From Deltaproteobacteria bacterium (GTDB lineage Bacteria > Desulfobacterota > DSM-4660 > Desulfatiglandales > Desulfatiglandaceae), in assembly GCA_018644785.1 (NCBI GenBank), contig JABGPV010000191.1, positions 1-9,889 of the forward strand: 9,889 bases of DNA, written 5' to 3'. Every line of letters begins with the position of its first letter. The first letter of the stretch is position 1. Positions 1 to 4,866 of this stretch are shown in pieces. The position numbers and the translations under genes are program-made. The notes below the pieces were generated by a model. It did not search any database, was not told the origin of the DNA, and was given only the letters and a program-made list of their open reading frames with translations.

Positions 1-2
1 AG

Positions 3-32
3 GCCATGAAGCGGATCAAGATCCCCGGCTAG
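3..32 (+). CDS. 3' end of an upstream gene (partial)
   Basis: Nine codons (…AMKRIKIPG) followed by TAG at 30-32 are open from the left edge. The basic, proline-glycine ending is plausible for a real C-terminus, but so little is visible that no family can be named. One other frame is also open to a TGA at 41-43. The assignment rests on the following gene having its own ribosome binding site about 30 bp later, which suggests a co-directional neighbour. Confidence 0.25.
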   Translation, partial: AMKRIKIPG

Positions 33-40
33 AGGCCGGG
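24..40 (+). repeat. GC-rich inverted repeat at the end of the upstream gene
   Basis: CCCGGC (24-29) and GCCGGG (35-40) form a 6-bp stem with a 5-nt loop that includes the TAG stop. No T-tract follows, so it is not a convincing intrinsic terminator. It could be an mRNA 3'-end or processing hairpin, or chance. Confidence 0.3.
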
Positions 41-74
41 TGAAACTGGAACAATGGTGTGAGGAGTGATCGTT

Positions 75-587
75 ATGTCGGAGCAACCCCTGTTGGATGG
101 AAAGAAGATCCTCATTGTGGACGATGAGGCTGACATATTGGATATGTTGGAAGAACTGTTGGAAATGTGTGATGTTGTCAAAGCTTCCACGTTTGAAGAA
201 GCGAAAGATCTGTTGGAATCACAACATTTTGACATGACCATTCTGGATATCATGGGGGTTAACGGCTATGGTCTCCTGGAGATTGCCAACAAAAAGGATG
301 TCCCCGCAGTGATGTTGACCGCCCATGCATTTACGCCGGGTAATCTGCTCCGATCTGTCAAAGAGGGCGCCGATTCATATCTGCCGAAAGAAGAAATGGG
401 CAACATTGCCATTTTCCTGAATGACATCCTGGAGGCCATACAAGAAGGAAAAGACCCCTGGGAACCCTGGCAGGATAAGTTGCCCACCTCGTACTTCGAA
501 AAGAGATGGGGCGCCATGTCAAAAGACACGACCCGGGACTTCTGGGAACAATTCAAGACCGGAATTAAAGAGAGAAAAAACCAGTAG
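75..587 (+). CDS. Single-domain response regulator with aromatic C-terminal tail
   Basis: This 170-residue protein is a CheY-like receiver: an acidic pair Asp16-Asp17 (ILIVDDE), the phospho-acceptor Asp58 (TILDIMG), Thr82 (MLTA) and a conserved Lys105. The receiver spans about residues 10-125. The lysine sits in LPKEE, with proline before it rather than the usual KP order. Residues about 125-170 form a tail rich in Trp/Phe and charge (DPWEPW, SYFEKRWG, DFWEQF), with no recognisable DNA-binding or enzymatic output domain. The ATG at 75 is chosen because GAGGAG lies 8 nt upstream at 61-66; an in-frame GTG at 66 overlaps that ribosome binding site and is unlikely. It probably signals by protein interaction within a phosphorelay. 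The cognate kinase may be upstream of the window or among the kinases further right; that link is inferred. Confidence 0.9.
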   Translation: MSEQPLLDGKKILIVDDEADILDMLEELLEMCDVVKASTFEEAKDLLESQHFDMTILDIMGVNGYGLLEIANKKDVPAVMLTAHAFTPGNLLRSVKEGADSYLPKEEMGNIAIFLNDILEAIQEGKDPWEPWQDKLPTSYFEKRWGAMSKDTTRDFWEQFKTGIKERKNQ

Positions 588-605
588 TTATAGACCAGTT
601 TTCCC

Positions 606-634
606 TTGACGACCCGTTAGTATTTCGTTACAGT
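606..634 (+). promoter_or_regulatory. Candidate sigma-70 promoter for the YkgJ-like gene
   Basis: TTGACG (606-611, 5 of 6 consensus) is followed after exactly 17 bp by TACAGT (629-634, 4 of 6). It lies in the 113-bp gap between the response regulator and the downstream gene, pointing toward it. The spacing is ideal but the -10 is mediocre; no experimental support. Confidence 0.4.
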
Positions 635-640
635 ATTCTG

Positions 641-660
641 CGGTTCAAATGAAGGAACCG
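641..660 (+). repeat. Inverted repeat just downstream of the candidate promoter
   Basis: CGGTTC (641-646) and GAACCG (655-660) are a perfect 6-bp inverted repeat with an 8-nt spacer (AAATGAAG). It lies where transcription from the 606-634 promoter would start, so it could be a repressor operator or a hairpin at the 5' end of the mRNA. No T-tract follows, so it is not a terminator of the preceding gene. Confidence 0.4.
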
Positions 661-700
661 TGTAACAAGGCGACGACAATATTTTTTGCGGAGGTGTCTG

Positions 701-1414
701 GTGGAAAATGCATCCATCTTCCTGACCACCCGTGAGACGATCCAAGCCATTATAACGGACTTCCGCCAGTATGACCCTCAAATCATCCTCTTTTCCGGCA
801 TCATCCGCCTGATTACGAACAACCGAACACATCTAAAACGAGAACCGGCAAAAAACGGTGCATGGATCAACCGCTCAGATACATCCCACATGAAATGGCT
901 GGATGGCCCGGAACTGGTTGACTACATGTGTAACGCCATCGCTCAAACCAGGTGGCATCCCGATCTGTTGGCCGCAGCCTCGGCACGGGTTTTTCAGGCG
1001 CGGGCAAGGCCGGATATAGATGCAGATTCAGGGGAAGTGGGCGTACGGATTGAAACCAATATGGAAGATTTCCGCTGCCGTCAGTGCGGCGCTTGCTGCC
1101 GATACCTGGATTACCACAACGAGGTGACCGCAGAGGATGTGGCTCTTTGGAAAGCATCGGGACGAAGCGACATTCTGAAATGGGTCGATGAAATCAGCCG
1201 GGACGGGCACACGCAAGGGTATCGCGCATGGGTCATTCCCGGAACACGAAAAGAGGCTGATATCTGCCCGTTTCTGGAAAAAGAACCCGATAACCGGCGA
1301 TGGCGTTGCCGCATCCAAGATGTGAAACCGGCCTTTTGCCGCCAATACCCCCTGAACCGAAAACATGCGATCATGTCAGGCTGCCGGGGATTTGAAAAAA
1401 TCACACCTCATTAG
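701..1414 (+). CDS. YkgJ-like CxxCxxCC metal-cluster protein
   Basis: This 237-residue protein carries the signature of the YkgJ / zinc-or-iron-chelating family: CRQCGACC at residues 126-133 (Cys126, 129, 132, 133), then Cys189 (DICPFL), Cys203 (RCRIQD), Cys213 (FCRQYP) and Cys228. The family is thought to bind a metal through these cysteines, but its biochemical role is poorly known. The cluster occupies about residues 120-235. The N-terminal 120 residues are an extension I do not recognise; no signal peptide or membrane segment is evident, so the protein is probably cytoplasmic. GTG at 701 is preferred as start because GGAGG at 690-694 lies 6 nt upstream; an in-frame TTG at 686 would overlap that site. 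Its stop overlaps by 14 bp the end of the convergent flavin oxidoreductase gene. Whether it shares a transcript with the response regulator upstream is unclear, since a candidate promoter sits between them. Confidence 0.85.
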   Translation: MENASIFLTTRETIQAIITDFRQYDPQIILFSGIIRLITNNRTHLKREPAKNGAWINRSDTSHMKWLDGPELVDYMCNAIAQTRWHPDLLAAASARVFQARARPDIDADSGEVGVRIETNMEDFRCRQCGACCRYLDYHNEVTAEDVALWKASGRSDILKWVDEISRDGHTQGYRAWVIPGTRKEADICPFLEKEPDNRRWRCRIQDVKPAFCRQYPLNRKHAIMSGCRGFEKITPH

Positions 1415-2531
1415 AAGCCCACGGCAGGTTCCGGTTCACTTTGCAGAACACAGGTCCCTTTCTGAGGGATGCAAAGCAGGCCATGCACTCCTTGCAGGGG
1501 ATAATTTCACGCTCCTTCCCAGCCAGAATCTTGCCCGCCGATTCGGGATCGGCAATCATCTGTCGACCCATGGCCACAAGATCCATCAACGACCCCTTAA
1601 CGGATTTTCGGGCCATAGTATTTCCAAGTTTTCCGACACCGATCACCGGCAGGCCTGTTGCTTCTTTAACCGCCGCCACAAACGGAATATTTGCACCGGG
1701 GGGGTGTTCTTTTGAAAAAGCGGAAGCGGGAATCAGTATCTTTTTGCCATCCTGCTCATGCCAGGAACCCTGCGTAACCAGCGATACATCCAGCGCATCC
1801 ACACCCGCTTCCGCAAGGGCCCGGCTCACCTCAAGGCCATCTGTCAGGGTCTGCCCCCCTTCCACATGCTCTACGACATTGAGACGAAAAAGAATGGGAT
1901 AGTTCATTCCCAGCCTTTCCCGCACCGCTTTGACCACTTCAAGCGCCATTGTGGCTCGCCCTCGGGCATCTCCCCCATAGCGGTCATCCCGCTGATTGGT
2001 AAGAGGCGATAGGAACTGGCTGATCAGGTAAATGTGGGCGCCGTGAATCTCCACACCGTCAAAACCCGCTTTGGCCGCCCGGGCTGCGGCAACTGCGAAG
2101 TCAGAAACCATTGCATCAATCTGTTTCAGGCTCATGGAAAAAGGCGCAACGTCCGCCCTCAATAGGAACCCGGATGGCGATGCCCCCTGCATTTCCCCGC
2201 CGGAGGGAAAACACCGGGCCCCCGCGTGGTTAATCTGAAGCACCGCCGCAGCGCCTGATTTTTTAATGGTATCGGCAAGCCGCGTCATACCGGCCACCTG
2301 CCCGTCTTCCCACAGTCCGAGACTTCCCGGAACAATTCGGCCATCCGCCTGCACCGAGGCGGCCTCTACGATGACAAGCCCAACATCTTCTGCACGCTCT
2401 TCGTAAAATTGTACGACACCATCCGTAACCTGCCCATCAGGGCTACCACAGTTTGTGGTCAGTGGCGGCAGAACAACCCTGTTGCGCAGTTGCATTCCAT
2501 TGATTGTCAACTGATCATGCAATGTAGACAT
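1401..2531 (-). CDS. NADH:flavin oxidoreductase, short Old Yellow Enzyme type with [4Fe-4S] motif
   Basis: This 376-residue protein is a TIM-barrel flavoprotein of the OYE / 2,4-dienoyl-CoA reductase class, expected to bind FMN and reduce an activated C=C bond or a similar acceptor in the cytoplasm. Visible hallmarks are QINHAGAR (99-106), the active-site pair in HGAH (163-166), SPLTNQRDDRYGG (175-187) and the phosphate-binding VAMGRQMIADPE near the C-terminus. Cys346, 349, 352 and 363 (C-x2-C-x2-C-x10-C) match the [4Fe-4S] site of the trimethylamine dehydrogenase / dienoyl-CoA reductase branch, but the protein stops there. It therefore lacks the C-terminal FAD/NAD(P)-binding half of those enzymes and may take electrons from a separate partner (inference). 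The ATG at 2531 is preferred because GGGAGGG lies 7 nt upstream on the minus strand; 21 extra in-frame codons upstream lack such a site. It is divergent from the cytochrome b operon and convergent with the YkgJ-like gene. The substrate cannot be deduced. Confidence 0.9.
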   Translation of the reverse strand: MSTLHDQLTINGMQLRNRVVLPPLTTNCGSPDGQVTDGVVQFYEERAEDVGLVIVEAASVQADGRIVPGSLGLWEDGQVAGMTRLADTIKKSGAAAVLQINHAGARCFPSGGEMQGASPSGFLLRADVAPFSMSLKQIDAMVSDFAVAAARAAKAGFDGVEIHGAHIYLISQFLSPLTNQRDDRYGGDARGRATMALEVVKAVRERLGMNYPILFRLNVVEHVEGGQTLTDGLEVSRALAEAGVDALDVSLVTQGSWHEQDGKKILIPASAFSKEHPPGANIPFVAAVKEATGLPVIGVGKLGNTMARKSVKGSLMDLVAMGRQMIADPESAGKILAGKEREIIPCKECMACFASLRKGPVFCKVNRNLPWASNEV

Positions 2532-2684
2532 TATGGTTCCCTCCCATATGGATAATTTCGAATGAACTCCTATTGAGATATTCCCATCGTACATGATCTT
2601 GAATGCCAGGCCAACCCCATAATTTATGTCTTGGCAATGTCTCTGGGTTGCGAATTTTTTTCACACCCAAACTATAAAATTTCA

Positions 2685-2713
2685 TTGACAATGTTAGCTT
2701 CTGCGTATATACA
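2685..2713 (+). promoter_or_regulatory. Sigma-70 promoter for the cytochrome b / selenoprotein operon
   Basis: A perfect -35 TTGACA (2685-2690) is followed after 17 bp by TATACA (2708-2713, 4 of 6). It is the best promoter match in the intergenic region and would start transcription near 2720, leaving a leader of about 130 nt before the ATG at 2849. The -10 lies inside the first copy of a repeated GTATATACAT element, so activity is probably controlled by whatever binds that repeat. Confidence 0.55.
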
Positions 2714-2730
2714 TAATTTCGTATATACAT
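2705..2730. repeat. Tandem operator-like repeats GTATATACAT
   Basis: GTATATACAT occurs at 2705-2714 and identically at 2721-2730, 16 bp apart start to start, with AATTTC between. The core GTATATAC is itself an 8-bp palindrome, so the array is two palindromic half-turn sites. The first copy covers the -10 of the rightward promoter and the second covers the expected transcription start. This is the layout of a repressor operator. The binding protein is not identifiable from sequence; the MerR/HspR-like protein at the end of the gene row is one candidate. Confidence 0.55.
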
Positions 2731-2784
2731 TAAAGTTACCCTATATAGCATACAGTTGTATAAGCGTGCCATAAACCTGGATTA

Positions 2785-2802
2785 TGCTGTCTGAAAACAG
2801 CA
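2785..2802 (+). repeat. Hairpin in the operon leader
   Basis: TGCTGT (2785-2790) and ACAGCA (2797-2802) form a perfect 6-bp stem with a CTGAAA loop. It lies in the untranslated leader, about 65 nt downstream of the predicted transcription start and 46 nt before the start codon. It could affect mRNA stability or be a protein-binding site; no T-run follows, so it is not an attenuator of the usual kind. Confidence 0.35.
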
Positions 2803-2815
2803 GTGATGTTTTTGA

Positions 2816-2832
2816 TTAACAAATTTTGTTAA
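2816..2832. repeat. Perfect palindrome abutting the ribosome binding site
   Basis: TTAACAAATTTTGTTAA is an 8+1+8 perfect palindrome whose last two bases overlap the ribosome binding site AAGGAGGT (2831-2838) of the cytochrome b gene. As RNA it could only form a weak AT-only hairpin, so a DNA operator or an effect on ribosome access are both possible. It does not match an FNR site, and is arranged the opposite way round to a Rex site. Confidence 0.4.
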
Positions 2833-2848
2833 GGAGGTTTGGCGTATT

Positions 2849-3514
2849 ATGGATTTCTACCTGTTTGTTGAAGGACCGCTCCTCTGGATTGCCTTTATGA
2901 CTTTCATTATCGGCAGTATTTTGAGGACTGCGATGTTTTTGGTGGTCTCTACCAAGAAGGATAAAATCATTTATCAACACTTCAGTTGGAAGTATGCCCT
3001 TACTTCCATTGTCAACTGGCTGCTGCCATTTAACAAGAGCGTAGCAAAGAACCCCGTATTCTCCATCCTCGGCTACATATTCCATATCTGCCTTATCATC
3101 GTCCCCATATGGCTGGCCGGTCATATCTCCCTTTGGGAAGAATCCCGCTTTGAATGGTCCTGGACACCCATACCGGACGGGCTGGCGGATTGGATGACCC
3201 TTATTTTTCTGGCCATCGCACTGTTCTTTCTGCTCAGGCGCATTTTTTCAGCCGACATACGCCTCATTTCCGGATGTGCAGACTATTTCCTCCTTATTAT
3301 TACCGCATTACCATTTCTAACCGGATATTTTCTTACCCACGGAACTCTGGATAGCGTGGGGTTTTTGGGAGATAATATGACCCTCATTCATATGCTTTCT
3401 GGTGAACTCATGCTTATTTTAATTCCGTTCACCAAACTTTCACACTTCATATTGTTCTTCTTTTCCAGAGGCGCATCAGGCGTTGAATTTGGTCGTAGAG
3501 GATATTCCATCTAA
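2849..3514 (+). CDS. Membrane cytochrome b subunit, NarI/DsrM/HmcE/TmcC type
   Basis: This 221-residue protein has about five transmembrane helices (roughly 9-33, 70-93, 114-132, 145-163 and 178-205). It resembles the NarI-like membrane subunits of the DsrMKJOP, Hmc and Tmc complexes of sulfate reducers. Candidate b-heme ligands are His79 and His92 in helix 2 and His181 and His199 in helix 5. The 18-residue spacing of the last pair, within HMLSGELMLILIPFTKLSH, is the classic NarI/DsrM arrangement. The C-terminal VEFGRRG is also typical of HmcE/DsrM proteins. The expected role is electron exchange with menaquinone or periplasmic cytochromes and transfer to the cytoplasmic iron-sulfur subunit encoded 38 bp downstream. 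AAGGAGGT at 2831-2838, 10 nt before the ATG, supports the start. No periplasmic cytochrome or ferredoxin subunit is encoded beside it, unlike full Hmc or Dsr operons. Assignment to the family is firm; to one named complex is not. Confidence 0.85.
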   Translation: MDFYLFVEGPLLWIAFMTFIIGSILRTAMFLVVSTKKDKIIYQHFSWKYALTSIVNWLLPFNKSVAKNPVFSILGYIFHICLIIVPIWLAGHISLWEESRFEWSWTPIPDGLADWMTLIFLAIALFFLLRRIFSADIRLISGCADYFLLIITALPFLTGYFLTHGTLDSVGFLGDNMTLIHMLSGELMLILIPFTKLSHFILFFFSRGASGVEFGRRGYSI

Positions 3515-3552
3515 AACCAACAGGACTATTTCAATTATTGGGGAGTTTGATT

Positions 3553-4830
3553 ATGACCGAAGAGATAAAACCCGATGAGATCGTAAACTTCTTGAAACCC
3601 AGGCTCAATGCCCGTTTCAAAATGTGGCTGAATATCTGTGCCCGGTGCGGGCTCTGTGCCGATACGTGCCATTATTACACAGCCCATGGAAATGATCCCA
3701 AAATGATCCCATCCTACAAAGTGAGATTTTTAAGGGAAATACTTAAGAAAAAAGGGGAAGTAGACCGGGATTATTTGCAAAAGGTTTACGATACCGTTTT
3801 TCATGAATGTAACATGTGCCGCCGCTGTACGCTTTATTGCCCTTTTGGTATTGATATTGCGCTCATGATATCCCTGACCAGGGGCATGCTCTTTTCGCAG
3901 GGAATTGCGCCTAAAGGATTGGTAAAAGCCATCGATAATTACAAAGAGTTCGGAAACCAGATGGCCGTTACCGATGAAGACTGGGTTGAAACTGTGATTT
4001 GGGTGGAAGAGGAGATGGCCGAGGAGTTGGTGGGGTTGAAGATCCCCATTGACAAAAAAGGTGCAAAAATCATGTACACGGTCAACGCCAGGGAACCCAT
4101 GTTTTACCCGCAGGATATGATGGAGGTGGCGAAAATTTTCTATGTGGCCGGGGAGGACTACACTTACTGCAGCAAGCCCGGCTGGGATGACACCAATCTC
4201 GCCATGTTCTGCGGCGATGTGAAGACAAGCAAACTGATTGTTGAAAATACCTTCAAACGGGCTGAAGAATTGGAGGTGCAACAGGTCGCGGTCACTGAAT
4301 GAGGCCATGCTTATCGAGCGCTTCGGTACGAAGCGCCCACCTGGTTGGGTTTCACCCCCAAACAAGAAGTCGTTCATTCTGTGGAACTGTTTCACGATTA
4401 TATACGGGACGGCCGCATAAAACTGAAGGAAAAGGTCAAGGAACCCACCACTGTCCAGGATCCCTGCAATGTGGTCAGGAGCGGAGGGCTGGCCGAGAAG
4501 AATCGCCAGTTGGCCGCCTATATATCGGAAGACTTCCGCCCCATGAAACATCAGGGGAATTACAACTATTGCTGCGGCGGCGGTGGCGGTGCCATGCCCA
4601 TGGGCGGGGAGATGAAAAAAGACCGCCTTAAATGCGGAGCAATAAAGGCCGAGCAGATCCGCGAAACGGGTGCCAAAATCGTTTTTGTCCCCTGTCATAA
4701 CTGTATCGACCAGATCCGAGACCTTTCAAAGGAATATGATTTGGGTATCAAGGCCATCCATTTCAAAGAGGCTATCTCTGAACATATGGTTATCCCGGAG
4801 GAAATGATTCCAAAAGATGAGGATGAATAG
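3553..4830 (+). CDS. HdrD/DsrK-like CCG iron-sulfur selenoprotein (TGA at 4300-4302 = Sec250)
   Basis: Read through the in-frame TGA, this is a 425-residue relative of HdrD, DsrK, HmcF and TmcB, the catalytic-type cytoplasmic subunits that handle thiol/disulfide chemistry. Two [4Fe-4S] sites are present: Cys29/32/35/39 and Cys86/89/92/96 (C-x2-C-x2-C-x3-C-P). The second CCG module is canonical: Cys305 (QDPCN), Cys340-Cys341-Gly342, and Cys381/Cys384 (PCHNC). The first is degenerate as in DsrK, with C206, FCG at 219-221 and then TE-U250-GHAYRAL, where relatives have TECGHA or ECGHAY. The TGA is followed by a hairpin fitting a bacterial SECIS element. The downstream part has no start codon with a ribosome binding site (its first start codon is a TTG at 4345), while family similarity continues without a gap across the TGA. 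ATG at 3553 is chosen for GGGGAG at 3540-3545, 7 nt upstream. It probably docks on the cytochrome b subunit. Selenium at this position should alter redox potential and reactivity at or near the active cluster (inference). Confidence 0.88.
4303..4346 (+). promoter_or_regulatory. Bacterial SECIS element directing selenocysteine at the TGA 4300-4302
   Basis: GCGCTTCG (4318-4325) and CGAAGCGC (4329-4336) form a perfect 8-bp stem closed by a GTA loop, or a 7-bp stem with the loop GGTAC. The guanines at 4325-4326 lie 22-23 nt beyond the TGA, within the 16-37 nt window known for bacterial SECIS hairpins, whose apical loop begins with G for SelB recognition. A4317 can bulge with G4316 pairing to C4337, and GGCCA (4303-4307) can close the base with TGGTT (4342-4346) using two G-U pairs. 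The hairpin lies inside the coding sequence, as is usual in bacteria. Its effect requires SelB and tRNA-Sec, which are not in this window. Confidence 0.82.
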
Positions 4831-4866
4831 GCCGCTTTTACGAGTCGCTTGAACCACCATTGAAGC

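Larger units (their letters stand above)
2532..2848. other. 317-bp AT-rich divergent intergenic region
   Basis: This gap separates the leftward flavin oxidoreductase from the rightward cytochrome b/selenoprotein genes and contains no convincing coding sequence. The right half (2685-2832) holds a rightward promoter, a pair of 10-bp repeats, a hairpin and a palindrome, listed separately. The left half must contain the leftward promoter; TATAGT (minus strand, plus coordinates 2670-2675) is a possible -10, but I found no good -35 for it. The ribosome binding site of the leftward gene is at 2539-2545. Confidence 0.8.

Noticed and set aside
24..45. An intrinsic terminator after the upstream gene
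   Set aside because: The 6-bp GC stem is followed by TGAAACTGG rather than a run of T.
2632..2652. A sigma-54 promoter (TTGGCA … TTGC)
   Set aside because: The GG and GC dinucleotides are not 10 bp apart, so the -24/-12 spacing that sigma-54 requires is missing.
2515..2772. An 85-codon minus-strand open frame across the divergent intergenic region
   Set aside because: It overlaps the start of the flavin oxidoreductase and the promoter region, has no family signal or ribosome binding site, and looks like AT-rich non-coding sequence.
2811..2832. An FNR or Rex operator before the cytochrome b gene
   Set aside because: Only one TTGAT half-site is present, without a matching ATCAA at the right distance, and the palindrome TTAACAA…TTGTTAA has the arms in the reverse order to a Rex-type TTGTTAA…TTAACAA site.
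3553..4302. The HdrD-like gene as a pseudogene with a nonsense mutation or frameshift
   Set aside because: There is no frame change, no other lesion, all iron-sulfur cysteines are intact, and the TGA sits exactly where relatives have Cys (TGC/TGT differ from TGA by one base, but the well-formed SECIS-like hairpin would then be unexplained).
4300..4302. TGA read as Trp or Gly through an alternative genetic code
   Set aside because: Other genes in the window end in TGA at sensible places (7150-7152, 8820-8822, and the flavin oxidoreductase at 1401-1403), and family conservation calls for Cys at this site, not Trp or Gly.
3730..4698. A 322-codon open frame on the minus strand opposite the selenoprotein gene
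   Set aside because: It has no ribosome binding site or recognisable domain, and its composition (many His/Phe/Ile runs) is what the complement of the well-supported plus-strand gene would give.
4345..4830. The downstream half of the HdrD-like gene as an independent 161-residue protein
   Set aside because: Its first possible start is a TTG with no ribosome binding site, it begins in the middle of a family-conserved segment, and the frame is continuous with the upstream half across a TGA backed by a SECIS-like hairpin.
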